64,000 nucleotides of DNA from Pholiota molesta (taxonomy: Eukaryota; Basidiomycota; Agaricomycetes; Agaricales; Strophariaceae). The stretch is taken from positions 33,290 to 97,289 of the forward strand of contig JACGCK010000167.1 in the NCBI GenBank assembly GCA_014925825.1. Direction: 5' to 3'. Every line of letters begins with the position of its first letter. Positions within the stretch are counted from its first letter, which is position 1. Positions 18,442-29,862 of the stretch are shown here, piece by piece. The notes beneath the pieces are model-generated. The model saw only the letters and a program-made list of their open reading frames with translations. It was not told the origin of the DNA and ran no database searches. The translations under genes were made by a program, and so were the position numbers.

Positions 18442-21353
18442 ACATCCAGGCTTCCATCGTCAACAACCTCCTCTATCCCACCGTCATTAAATTCATCTGA
18501 TATGTCCATGTTGCTTTCGCCGCTTTGCTCGACCGTCACCATATGCGCTCCAATTTCCATCGCGTCTGGGACACTAAATGCCGACTTCCTTCCTTTTGCC
18601 TTGCTGTTCGAAGAATGCTTTACCATGTAGGCTGCCAAGTTTTCAAAGGTCATCTTCATTTTGGGTGGGGAATGGCGCGTCGTTTTGTGTTCCAAGCAGA
18701 ACATTTTCTCAAACTGTAGCCGGACATTTTTGTAGACTTCAATTAATGGGGATTCGCTGATGATTCGTTGCTTCTGATGGTTTGAGAACTTTCCTGCGTA
18801 GATGCGCTGGTAGATTATCAGCTTTCTCATCTCAACTGTTTGCGAATGCACTGATCTACCTTTGTATACAGATTGTTATGCTCCACCACCCAGTCAATTG
18901 CACGGAAATGCCCCTTCTTTCCTGTGGGATTGCACAGGATATTCATACGTATGGCTCGCTTCAAGCCGGCGGGATATATAAAGTGTATGTTTTCCAAAGA
19001 TCTTCTCATTTCGGTCGCATACTTATGTTTTCCACAGCCGAGAAATATGAAGATCCATGGAACGAACAGATCTTCAACTCGGCCAATGTCCCCATGATTC
19101 ATCGCATGTGACATCTCTTCGTACAAGAGAAAATATTTGCCTTGCAGGACGGTATTTTCGTATTGCTGATCCCTTTCTTTATCAGTATTTTGAGTGCGCT
19201 GATGATTGACATATTTGCCAGCTTCTGAGTCCTTTTTAACAATGTCGTAAGACATTTGTACAATTGTTTCCCATGTCGGCTTCGACTTCCCCAAATCTTC
19301 AAGTGTTTTGTGCGCATGATTTCGCCTTTCCGCTTCGATTCTCCACAAGTCAAGACGAGTAACAATCCCCACATGCTGGACTACCTCGTGCATTCGGCGG
19401 AAACCTGGCTTTGTGAGTATCCTTCCTGTTTCTTTTGGACGAATCTGACCAATGTGGCTCATTAGGCTTGTTTCATCGACATCGCTCTTCTTATGATTAA
19501 TGAAGATCCTCCAGAGTGCGTCTACGCAGGCCATCTTGAGATGGAAGAGGCCCATTACAAAGACTCCAAATTGCATGCGTCGCCATGGTGTTGCTTCAGA
19601 TGATCGTGATTCGAGCACGCTTCGAATGTGCTGCCCAGTAAGTAGATCTCCAAATAACAAGACCACGGAATTCCCCACTGATTGAATATCCTCACCACTG
19701 TCTAGTGGGTCGCCGATTTTTGTCTGCTGAAAGAATGATTTCAATGCTTCAACATTCCCAGCTGGTGTGCTAGGACTAACGTCAACGGCCCGTAGTGGTG
19801 TTTGGGATGTCTTCAAGATTGGTATCTCATCTATAGCTTCGGGATCACCCAAGTCTTTCAGGAAGGTACGGAAGTACTCAGGCCCAAATTGCACAAGATC
19901 TGATCGGTATTTCCAGGCATTGAATCGTTCACGGCGGGTGAGACCTGTTGGATGTGGTGGCGGCTTGGGATGGATATTAAGCAGGTCATAAAATGAGATA
20001 TTTGGTACGTCTTCGGGCTTGATATTAGGATTCCGATAAAATCTTTGCCATAGAAAGTCAGAACAGTCTAGATCTGCCTGAGTTATGCCATGATATAGTG
20101 GAAGCATCGTTCCCGAGGTAATGTGGATCAGAGTATCTTGCGGTTTCTCGACAGTCGGAACTGAGTGTTTCAAATCTATATCCAGGTTATCGAAAGCATA
20201 TGAAACCAACAGGCCCTGGCCTAAACGCTGCATGCCAACATATGCCTCTTTGGAAAGGTTTGTTACTGCCAAGTTGACCGTGCTGGATGCAATCGATAAA
20301 CCTATGCGTGCGAGTAGATCCGTGATTGTTTCGGGTGCATTGCAAGAGTGAAGAAAAATGCCCATCACACTTTGAAGGGTATTACAGTATCGGTTGGTGC
20401 TCTGCATCATAATGCTAATGCAAATCACCCTTTTCTGTATAAAAATGACATTCAGTGATTTATCTTGAGGTCCACTTTGCACGTACAATTGTGATTAGGA
20501 CACTTTCTTGCTGATTTAATTGGTCAGGTAAGTCTTCTGGTTCATCGTCATCCTCAGCCACTAGATTCACGTCTACTTGTTCAAATGCAGGCTCATCGAT
20601 GAATTCTTGTGAATGCAAATCACCCATATCAATATCGCCATCCCCTAGATCTTTGCCTTGCTGTGCCGCATTTCCCTTTGTCATTTTGGTCACTCGATGG
20701 AGCGCACGAGCTTGACGGCGGTGGTTGTTTACGACATCTGCTGAGAGAAGAATACCAAAGAGTTTCCATACATCCGGAGCTAGGTCTTGCATCCGGGAGG
20801 CCAGCTCTTCAATATCAAATGTGGTGAGTGCTTCTTCTGTCATTGTCGTGGCCGAAAACCAAAAACCGCTCTCCTTCTGTGCGAGACGCAACATCTGTGG
20901 CTGATATTTTTCTTGTATAGTGATTTTGTCTGCCCATTCAACGACAACATCATGTATTCCCTCGGCTTCCTGGAATGCATGGAGGATGTTTGTGGCAGCC
21001 TTTTTGATGGAAACCGTTGTAGGATGGTCTTTGTATGCAGGATCTGTTAAAATCGTGATAAGCAAGTCTTCGAGCTTTAATGTGTTGTCTTCTAGGACTC
21101 GGAGAACTACTGGAATGGCACTGTGGTGGGGAGATATCATAGATGGTTTGGGTAACTAAAAACATGCATGTTTTGCGATGTACATTATATTCGAAACAAC
21201 CAAGCGCGCTTGCCTGGCACCCTTTCCATGGCACTCAAGGGACAATGGGAGTTGCTTGATTACAAATATGTGACGATTTGTGACCCTTAAGCACATGACA
21301 CTCACATGATAGACCACCTGATCTATTGTGACAGCCTCGGGCGTCTCGGCCAT
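18438..21353 (-). CDS. DUF6589-domain protein, candidate transposase
   Basis: I read four exons (21306-21353, 20487-21155, 18860-20434, 18438-18806), giving 886 residues with no lesion. The splice donors are GTGAGT, GTACGT and GTAGAT. The start codon lies inside the right terminal inverted repeat; if the small first exon is wrong, the next ATG is at 21140. The family signature is clear in exon 3: a segment ISIMMQSTNRYCNTLQSVMG, the FDNLDIDLKH motif (Asp about residue 321), LLFGDLLTGQH (Asp about 502), and a late helix with acidic residues near GRVEDLFVPW and KYATEMRR (Glu about 693 or 714). The C-terminal part has RIYAGKFSN and FCLEHKTTRHSPP. The spaced Asp, Asp and Glu suggest an RNase H-fold nuclease, which is my inference. 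An acidic linker (residues about 190-230) precedes the core. Confidence 0.85.
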
Positions 21354-21502
21354 ACCAATTGTGCCAGCCTCTCTATCGAGAGTTCAGAGCTTTAAGTTTA
21401 TTTGTTTGGTTTTTGATTTAACACAGCCACTTTTCTCATATGGTACAACTACCTCTCCCTCGGATGAAACTCTCGATACGAGAGGCTGGTTTTAGGAGCC
21501 TG
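21336..21502. repeat. Right terminal inverted repeat with nested inverted repeat
   Basis: This is the reverse complement of the left TIR. It contains the paired sites at 21364-21382 and 21470-21489 and the first codons of the DUF6589 gene (ATG at 21351-21353). The same ATG context occurs in the left TIR at 15425 but leads only to a short frame there. Confidence 0.92.
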
Positions 21503-21511
21503 CCCGTACTC
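21503..21511. repeat. 9-bp target-site duplication, right copy
   Basis: An exact copy of 15268-15276 (cccgtactc) directly after the right TIR. Confidence 0.9.
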
Positions 21512-21807
21512 CATAAAGCTTGTTCAGTTCGACAAGACCACTAGTGCGCGATCAATCGATCAATTAATTCAGTATTAAATTAATAATGCCTTCCCTGAGC
21601 GCGCTTAAGCGCGGCGCGCGTCGTGCGGCATACTAGTCACGTTTCGTGAGCGTCACATGTTACGTCCTTTCATTCCAACTGTAGCCTAACCTTGGACTTG
21701 AACTTGGCCTAGTACCTACTACTAAGAAGCCTCAACATCTGAAGTTTGAACTTACTGGCCCGAGCTTAGCTTGAACATCTGGAATTTCAACTCAGGAAAC
21801 GTCATAT

Positions 21808-24800
21808 ATGGCCACAGAAGCACTCAGATCGCAAGTGGCTGCAAAATGGCAAGAATCGTTTCAACGTCTGAATGCCGACGCGCCTGGAATCTCTGGACTA
21901 ATGAGCTTCAGTGAGGCAAGTAAATTACACAGCTCATTGCAGCAGAAAACTAACTAAAGAACAGGCTTGGGCCATCTCTCTGAACTATTTGCATCCGATA
22001 GATATCAACACGGTGGCACTGAGCACGGACGGGAAGCCATACGGTGAAGCATATCACTTTTGAGCGACGTCTACCGGGTACTCATACATTTCTTCGCCGA
22101 AGATAGGAAAGGATATAGAGCTCGCGCGACCAGCGTTCTCCCTGGTCAGCCAATGTCGAAAGATGCCCGCACTGCTCGAAAGCTTTCTCGGTGAGCTAAC
22201 CGAGGTCTGATTCAACAGTGTACTGACAGTCTCGTGCTAGAGGATATGCGAAAGCAGTTTTATCTCGTTGAAAGGGAGATTAACCAATATATGAGCTCGT
22301 ATGAGGTGCGTCGGTCGCCATCCTTTCCCGTTCTGGATTCTGATGTACACCAGGTGGAAAACTCTCCCGAAACTGTGCAAGGTCTCGTCACACGTCTGAT
22401 GTTATGGTACAAGGCTTGGGCACCACCATCCGAGTGAGTTGAATGTGCCATCCGAGGAGTATTTCTGACAAACAACAGTTTCGGACCCACCCTCTTCGCA
22501 TCGTACACCCTCAACTTCCACACCCACCTCTTCTCCTCACTTCCGCCTTCCTTCGCCGTCGGCTTCAAAGCCCTATGTTCCTCGCTCCTCGGCACGCCAG
22601 ACGGGACGCAGAGGTACAACCCCGTGAACCACATCGAGATCTGGAAGCAGTTCGAGCTGCTCGGCCTCATCGAGCGGTACGAGAGCGCCATCGCGAGCGT
22701 GGCGTACGAGCGGATCGAGGAGCACGTCCTGGCGACGTGCACGGGCGAGTGGGGCCGGCCGATGCTGGAGGAGCTGCGGGTGTGGATGACGGACAACGTC
22801 GTGCCGTGGATGGTGCACGTCTACGCGCGGGGCGCGTCGACAAGTACGTGTGTTCTGTGCCGCATTCTTCTCCTCAAATTGTGCTGACATTTGGATCAGC
22901 CGAGGAGGCCAAAGGGATGCTGCAAGGGGCCGGTTCGCGATTCGACTTCCACATCAACAAGACGCTTTGTGATTTACGCACGCGCGAGATTTTTGACATC
23001 ATCATCGATTTTCCTGATTCCATGGGCGCACTGCAAGACCTCCGAGAATGCCTGCAACGCGTCGACCAGCGTGCAAATCTCGTCCAGGCTCTGCGCAAAG
23101 CGTATGTCTGTCCCATCTCTTCGTTCCTCTGAAATTAACTGATTTGCCTCAGTAATGCCAAGCGTCTCCTGCATCCAGGTGCAGACACGAGACTGATTCT
23201 ACAGCAATACGTCGCCACGATCAAGTGTCTTCGTATCGTCGATCCACCAGGAGTGTTACTTTTCAAGGTTGCCGATCCCATCCGACGATACTTACGGTAG
23301 GCTTTCCTCGAGCTCCAAGACTTGCGATATGCATCTGAAACGTCATAGGGAGCGACCTGATACGATTCGAAGTATCGTTGCCAATCTTGTAGGCGACGAT
23401 GACACGGGCGATGCGCTGGTTGATGAGAACGAGCCCGTCGTACCGTTGCAACAGCCCGAACTGGAGGACTACGGGGACCCGAATTGGGAACCGGAGCCGA
23501 TTGACGCTGGCCCTGGTGCGTAGTCTATGTCTTTGTTCGCACCCCACTGGTGCCTCGCCATTGATGTCTTCTTCGTCTTAACGCTATTCTTGGATTACTT
23601 GACAATGCTTATTCATTTTAGAATTCCGGACCAACAAACCGAGCGACGTCATTAGCACGTTAGTGAGTATCTACGACTCGAAAGACCTCTTCGTCAAGGA
23701 ACTGCAGGTGTTGCTTGCCCAGCGGCTCCTGGCGATGACGGAAAGTGGTGATCGGGTTGAACGAGAGGTAAGTCTCCATAGATCTTACGCCTTTCATTTT
23801 CATGGGTGCACGACCGCTGATATTGGACTACGACAGAGGCGGAATATCGAGATCTTGAAAATCCGGTTCGGCGAAGCCGCGCTGCAAGTTTGCGAAGTGA
23901 TGTTGAAAGATATGACCGATTCGAAACGGATCGACGGACATGTGCAATCGCAGCGAGAATCCGTTGTGCATCCGACGATCATCTCGCGCCATTTCTGGCC
24001 GGCGCTGGAGTCGAGCGACATGGTCATGCCTGGGCAGTTTCAGCAGTACGTTTTGAATTCAGTTTACCAGATATCAACCCTGACATTCTTTCTTTTTGTG
24101 TTTAGACTACAAGAGCAATACGCGCGCGAATTCAATGTGTTCAAACCGGACAAGAAGCTCAAATGGTTACCACATCTCGGGACTGTGCATCTCAATATCG
24201 AGCTTGAGGATCGAACATTGGATATTGAGGTCCCCCGTTGGAAGCGGCTTTTATTGAGCTATTTTCGCAGAAAAGTTTGTCCTCCTCACCCCAACGCTAT
24301 CCCTTTATCGATCGAGACTGATCATTCTATGCATATAGATGTATGGACTTTAGATGAGCTCATTGCTGGCGTTGGCTCGGTCACCCGAAGCGCCGCGATT
24401 AGAGCCCTCTCTACATGGGTAGACCGTGGCGTGCTGAAGGAAGATCCAGAAAACACGTTCATCTTGCTAGAGAGGGAGGAAGCGGGTGGTGTCGCAGCGC
24501 GAGAGAACAGACCGGGTCCGTATAATGCTTCTCTATATTGCTATTCATGGCACTCAATGCATGTACAACAGTTCATATAGCCGAGGAAGCTCCTGCATTG
24601 ATCAACCCACAAGACCAACAGGCAGAGCAAATGCGGATGTACTGGAAGGTGTGTAGCGCTCGTTATCGTGCTTTGATCGTCGCTCATTATATATTTTTCC
24701 TTTCAGTTCATCGAAGGCATGCTCACAAATCTGGGCACCCTGCCTCTGGATCGGGTCCAGACGATGCTCAAGTTTGCGCCAGGTTATGATCGGTCAATCG

Positions 24801-24883
24801 AACAACTGGGGGCGTTCATGGAAGCAGCGAGAAGAGAGGGTCTGGTAGTTGTCAAAGACGGGATGTGGAGACTGAACAAGTAA
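21808..24883 (+). CDS. apc2: Anaphase-promoting complex subunit 2 (cullin-family), one frame break
   Basis: This is the scaffold that, with the RING subunit Apc11, forms the catalytic module of the APC/C ubiquitin ligase driving mitotic exit. I read about 13 exons from ATG 21808 to TAA 24883. Family hallmarks are: the N-terminal helical part (IELARPAFSLVSQCRKMPAL, QFYLVEREINQYM), VNHIEIWKQFELLGLIERYE, the cullin core (STLVSIYDSKDLFVKELQVL, VCEVMLKDMTDSKRID, KLKWLPHLGTVHLNIEL), the winged helix VWTLDELIAGVGSVTRSAA, and the APC2 C-terminal domain (FIEGMLTNLGTLPLDRVQTM ... GMWRLNK). The first intron (21916-21964) appears to be GC-AG. At 24232-24236 a run of five C puts the expected VPPLEAAFIELFSQK segment out of frame; one more C would restore it and make the following 64-nt intron splice cleanly. 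Since APC2 should be essential, a consensus error is likely. A transposon ends only about 300 bp upstream. Confidence 0.9.
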
Positions 24884-25083
24884 TTCAGAGAAGACTTTGA
24901 ACGACATTGGTGGATTGCATTTATGTCCGTTGAGTGACTGACTCTCAAGTCTATGTTTTCGGAGATCGCATTCGTACCCTATCTCTGATTGAGCCTCCTT
25001 CCAGCTATATGTACAATATGTAAAATAAAAAGTGACATGAAGAAGCAAGTTGTAACTAGCATGGTGGTGTAGATCGAAATCTC

Positions 25084-26718
25084 CTACGTAGCAAGTAAGT
25101 CCCTACCTTCTGCGCCAAGAATTTCCACATAGGCTCCTGCATTTCGGGCGTTCATGAACTTTTGACGAACATCAACCAGGAGGAACCCCACTGGATCAGG
25201 AGGAACTTGAGGAGATAACTTGACTTGAACGTGGCTGATTGGCCTTCGCGATACTGTAATCTCGGGATCGGTGATGTCCTCCTCTTCGTGTTTCGTGGTT
25301 GGAAAAACTCCCGCCAATGATCGCCACAAAAAGGTGCGTCGTCCACGAAATTCCAACCTCTCCAGACGGAGTAGAAATTCAGCCCCAGCTTGGCTGGAGC
25401 TCAACAGCGGCGCGGAAAGACGCTCGAGCAGCGCATCTGACAATATTGACGTAGTGCATTCGGCGAATACCGCTAGATGTGTAAGGGTGGGCACCTCTTG
25501 TAGAACGCGCATGAGACTGACGTCTGTCACGCGCGTGTGTGAGCTGGTGAGTCGCAGAGCGAAGTATGCGAGAGGGCATTGCGAGCGCGCAAAGAGGCCG
25601 CACAAGGTGTCCACGGGCAAGTTATCTCTCGAATCCGAGAAATCACACTCGAAGCGCTCCAGTTTGGGGAGGACGAGGCGCGCGAAAAGGAGGTCCAATT
25701 TCGTGGAGATGTCGCCGTCGGGGTGGACGGACAGTTCCCTCAGCGACGGGTGGGTGATTAACGATGTGGGTAGGGGGAAGATACCAATGCTCCCAGATAT
25801 CTTCACGAACTTGCAGCGCACCAGGTGCTGCGCCATCCGCAGGAGCCCCATGATGTCGGCGAGGAAGATATCGGTGGCCTCGAATGTTGTGAGGAGGTTC
25901 CACTGGATAGGCACCTTCGCGAGGGATATGTTGGACACTTCCAGGTGGCGTAAGGAGGGCGTACGGCCAACGCCAAAATTATCAGCGGAAGACCATGCCG
26001 ACTCAGTCGGGGGGTGGAGGAGAATCTCCTCGAGGGACGGGAGGACGTCAAGTCCGTGAACAAGTTTCTTGTAGTAATTTGTTGCGATGCGTAACATCAA
26101 CTGGCGCCAGCGCGGTGAACACTCTCTGATAATGTCGAAGAGAGGCGCCACCGTATGAGATGGGTAAGTGTCGGCGAAGCTAAGACCGATAGACAGCGGC
26201 AGTTGGCCACTGCGGCCGAGCCACTGCCCAGTCAGCTCCGTATATATTGGAATATTGGAAGATTTGGATAGATGTACGTGGAGGAACGTCCATAGTTGAG
26301 GTGTCGACAAGGCTATTTTTCTCCATGTATGACAGACTGAAGCGAGAAGTAGAGGTGCAGCCCAGCCGCGTCTCCGGTTCGAGGACCGGAAAAAATCATG
26401 GCCTTCAGTGGTGTCATCATCCTCGAGAAATGAAATGAAGATCTGAGACGCAATTTCGATAGGCATCCGGTGAACGAAAGGATCGTGGCGGTGATTGATC
26501 TGGGTCCTCAACAGCCGTTTCTTGTATTCAAGTCCAGCAGTCGTCACGATTCCGTATGTTGACTCTTTCTTGGGTGACTTATCTGAGTCGACTTTGGCCA
26601 AGCTTCTACAGGCTTCGCATGAAGTACCTCCCAAATTGAGGGCGCACTTGCTAGGGTCATAGACATCGCGTTTAGTAGGCGTTATTAACGTTGTTTCAGG
26701 GATGTTCGTGATGGCCAT
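25084..26718 (-). CDS. F-box-like domain protein
   Basis: This is an uninterrupted 544-codon frame from ATG 26718. Residues about 80-145 match an F-box-like segment of the kind common in basidiomycetes (HRMPIEIASQIFISFLEDDD ... LLLASVCHTWRKIALSTPQL). The N-terminus has a CxxC pair (SCEAC). The remaining 400 residues show irregular Leu-rich repeats (SLRHLEVSNISL, SLRELSVHPDG, TLTHLAVFAE) as in substrate-receptor subunits of SCF ubiquitin ligases. Such proteins are highly expanded and substrates are unknown. The gene is convergent with APC2, about 200 bp apart. The upstream region 26.75-27.05 kb may hold a 5' UTR. Confidence 0.75.
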   Translation of the reverse strand: MAITNIPETTLITPTKRDVYDPSKCALNLGGTSCEACRSLAKVDSDKSPKKESTYGIVTTAGLEYKKRLLRTQINHRHDPFVHRMPIEIASQIFISFLEDDDTTEGHDFFRSSNRRRGWAAPLLLASVCHTWRKIALSTPQLWTFLHVHLSKSSNIPIYTELTGQWLGRSGQLPLSIGLSFADTYPSHTVAPLFDIIRECSPRWRQLMLRIATNYYKKLVHGLDVLPSLEEILLHPPTESAWSSADNFGVGRTPSLRHLEVSNISLAKVPIQWNLLTTFEATDIFLADIMGLLRMAQHLVRCKFVKISGSIGIFPLPTSLITHPSLRELSVHPDGDISTKLDLLFARLVLPKLERFECDFSDSRDNLPVDTLCGLFARSQCPLAYFALRLTSSHTRVTDVSLMRVLQEVPTLTHLAVFAECTTSILSDALLERLSAPLLSSSQAGAEFLLRLERLEFRGRRTFLWRSLAGVFPTTKHEEEDITDPEITVSRRPISHVQVKLSPQVPPDPVGFLLVDVRQKFMNARNAGAYVEILGAEGRDLLAT

Positions 26719-27317
26719 GCAATTGATATATCCTGCAAATCGATAGAATTGAGGCTAGAAAAGGATCGTCAGCTTCTCTCTATAGCTTCTGGAGGTTATC
26801 TTGGGCTCACCTTTAGGAATTCTTGAATGGCAGATAAATGTATGTTGTGAGTATCGGTGCTAGCAGATAGGGTTTTAGGGGCTAGATGGGAAGCTCAGAT
26901 GACAATAGATAAGCCAACGACGCAAAAGAGTGATATGGCTTGAAAATGTGCGTACCTTTCAGAAATCAAGCCAAGCACACGGAGATGGCTCAAAGCGAAC
27001 GAAGCGCTGGAACTTGAGATCTTGAGAGTCGAGAACAAGACAGGAAATGGGGAAGAAACTGTGAGACACTATATAATTAGACATTTATAGGCAAGATTCT
27101 GACTGGTCATGAGTCGGCCGACTTTGACACAGCGATGTCATTTCTATGCAAGGATGATACCACATATTTAATCGAGTACTACCTCTAGAAATCAGGTATC
27201 TCCGCATGGGTAAAGAAGTCCGCGAAGCTGCAATGCAAGTGACCTGTATAGATGATCGTGTAATAAACATAATGAATGTCACAAAAAAGAAGATGAATAG
27301 AAACATAGATACCGACT

Positions 27318-28128
27318 TTATATGACCTCCTGATAGTCCTTAAGGTTTGCGAGAAGCTTTGCCCACCGTCCACCATGCCATGATACGATATCATCCCATT
27401 CCTTGCTATCTTCTCCCCAGATAGACCTCCACCACATAGCATAGGAAGCGACGACAAAATCAGCCCAGGAGGGGCTCGCGTCTAGTATGAAGGGCCCACT
27501 GCTCTTCGCATACCAAGAATCGACTCGCCCTAGCCCTGCCTTAAACCTTCCCCATTCGATCTCACCTCCCTTCCCTTTGAGAACCAAATCCTCCAACGGT
27601 TGGCCAAATTTCTTCTCTGTTTTCCGACGGAAATATTCAGCGCTGCGTTCATTGAGTATATGGCATTCAGGAGCGTAGGTGAACTGCCACATGGTGTCCA
27701 GTTGCTTGTGGAAGGCGTACATAAAAGCGGCCTGGAGACCCAGGGTGTTGTCTGGGAAAAGGCTGGGCGTAGAAGGATAGGTGTTTTCCAGATACTGGGC
27801 GATCTTCAACGAGTCGGCGAGGTAAGTTCCTGTAGAAGGATCATGGATAGCAGGGAGTGTGTAGAATGGGTCACGATGTCCTGTTGGAGTGATATCCAAG
27901 TTCTTGCAATGTCCTTCAATATCAGGAAGTTCGATCCATTCAGTCTCGTACGGAATTTGTTTGTAATTTAAGGAAAACCTTTCAAAAATAGTTTCAGACC
28001 AAATGCTTATAGAATGACGTGAATATATACCTCGTCTTCCAAGTGTTCGGAGACCAAGCCTTCTGTGGAAGTTTTGACGGTATGTCATATAATATGATTT
28101 TCTGTGATGGTTTCGTCGTTGAAACCAT
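27318..28128 (-). CDS. Glutathione S-transferase, GSTFuA / LigE-like class
   Basis: There are two exons (28031-28128 and 27318-27978), 252 residues. The thioredoxin-fold domain starts IILYDIPSKLPQKAWSPNTW and continues after the intron with FSLNYKQIPYETEW, a layout typical of basidiomycete GSTFuA enzymes related to bacterial beta-etherases. The cis-Pro segment YTLPAIHDPSTGTYLADS binds glutathione. The alpha-helical C-terminal domain includes ASPSWADFVVASYAMWWRSI. Such enzymes are linked to detoxification of wood extractives and lignin-derived compounds. An upstream in-frame ATG at 28188 would add 20 residues; I prefer 28128 because the fold begins shortly after it. A paralogue lies 16 kb away at 44101. 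Confidence 0.85.
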
Positions 28129-28671
28129 GAATGGAGACACGGATTGAATAGCCGCTGGCCGCAGAGCTGCTCGCGGGACCTTCTGCATAGGGCCAAGTAT
28201 AAAATCGGGAGTTGCAGCGCAAGGTCATTGTAAAAAATCGAGAGCCATCCATTGACGATGTTCTGAAACTTCTGACTCGGGAGCCGGAAGGTTATACGAG
28301 GTCCGTGCCCATCAAAGTGTGGAGATTAGATCTATTCATGACCAGATTAGATCCTCTGACATTCCTGACATCCAACCAAAGGAAAATAAAATACATTTTC
28401 TATCTCCTAGTGCTTGCCCTTTCCGCAAATATTTAAATGACAAAAGAAATAATGTCCGTGTTCTGTCCGTATCGTGTGGATGTATAATATACAACATGCA
28501 GGGGAAAGTAATTAGTCTCTAGTATTTTACATGTAAAAAAGCAAATTGGGCAAAGCAGAAATCCACAGCAGTATCAAAGCACATGAAGGAAAGGCGTCAA
28601 GTCATAACATGAAAAGAAATGTCCCAGATGAGAATAGAAAAGAGGGTGAATTTAAGGTTGGCCGCTGCGCT

Positions 28672-29862
28672 TTACTTCAACCCTAAATGAAGATGGCACC
28701 AGTCGCCCGACATCGCATCGACCCTCAGACAGCGAAATCGGAACTCGTCCAACAAGTCCACGCGGCGATACCTATCGCCTTCTTTGGAGTGGCCAGTATA
28801 CACGAGCCTCGCCGCTCCGATGCGTTTCAGAAGCGCCTCCATCGTCGGCGAGCATGTACTCTGCGCTATCTCGTCCGACGACAGCCGCTCGTTGAAGTAC
28901 TTGAACATCGCATCCATGAGATCAAACACAGTGATTGTTTCAAAGCACCGATTCCTGCCATTCTTCAGGTCTTGCAGAGGGCTTTTGCGAGCCCGCACCA
29001 AAACGCATCCCCAGCCCTTCTTGAACGCCTCAGCTCTCGGAGCGTCGAACGATATAGACACGCTCTTGATCTCCGACGAGAGAGCTGGGATGTTCAAGTC
29101 AGGCCGGGCGAAAGCGACTCCTGGCAAGACGCGGAATGACGCGCCGTTAGGCATATTGCGCACGTCCCACATCAGGCGGCACTCTTTCGCGAGCTCAGGA
29201 ACCAAGACCACGCCTGTGGCTTCCTCTTGAGACAATCCCTTCGCAATTGAGGGAATTTTAATGTCTGACTCGTCAGTGCATTTCGGGAGAGCAGCGTATT
29301 TTTGCAGGAAGGATTTGTCGGGCGACCAAGACCCAGCGCTGTCAATAGATGAGGTCCTAGAATGACTTGAGCGCTCATGTGGACTGGGCGCAACGTAGTC
29401 CTCGGCGTGCGGTAATGGCACTGTGCGTAACCAGGGCGTTGGAGGAAGACGATAAGGGGCGTCACGATCGTAAATGGCGCTTCTGCTTGCGCGGCGCGCC
29501 CTAGTTGATAATCGAACAGGTTGGGACAATCGAACAGGTTGAGACTCGGTCAGATAGAGCAATTTATGCAGCGCGTCCAGGTCGAGTCCATTAGATATGT
29601 GCTTGGCTGCGATGGGCTGCGTGCAACCCACCGAATACCTCCTTGCTCGGATACCCTTTGGTTTTGCTTCGATGATACAGATTTAGTTGGGAAATGTTTT
29701 CAAGGGTATTTACTCACGTCCTGGGTTCCAGTAAGATGCGGTAGCATGCGCGTACGAATATTCGGGGTACGCAAGACTGGATTGCCAGTGCGAGTGGTAG
29801 GAGGTGGGGACCTGCCGATAAGGATGAAAATGGGAAGCAGTGGGGCTTGTTATAGAAGGCAT
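28672..29862 (-). CDS. DUF6699-type protein of unknown function
   Basis: There are two exons (29718-29862 and 28672-29606), giving 359 residues. Exon 1 is rich in Tyr, His and Ser (MPSITSPTASHFHPYRQVPT). The middle is Ser/Arg-rich and probably disordered. The C-terminal 170 residues form a compact domain with LMWDVRNMPNG, a beta-rich stretch (IKSVSISFDAPRAE), the signature FETITVFDLMDAMFKYFNER, and an ending RRVDLLDEFRFRCL...DWCHLHLGL. That pattern is what I associate with the DUF6699 family of agaricomycetes. No catalytic residues are evident. Confidence 0.65.

Larger units (their letters stand above)
15277..21502. mobile_element. TIR DNA transposon carrying RecQ-like helicase and DUF6589 protein
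   Basis: This is a complete 6226-bp element bounded by terminal inverted repeats of 166 and 167 bp and a perfect 9-bp target duplication. Both termini read CAGGCTCCTAAAACC inward. It contains exactly two genes, transcribed towards each other, and their stop codons overlap at 18438-18441. The plus-strand gene is a RecQ-like helicase with a zinc knuckle. The minus-strand gene is a DUF6589 protein starting inside the right TIR. Both reading frames splice together without any lesion, and the TIR outer 50 bp differ by only one base, so the copy looks young and possibly autonomous. The ends and gene content do not match hAT, Mutator, CACTA, Helitron or Crypton elements as I know them. I infer that the DUF6589 protein is the transposase. 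Confidence 0.88.
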
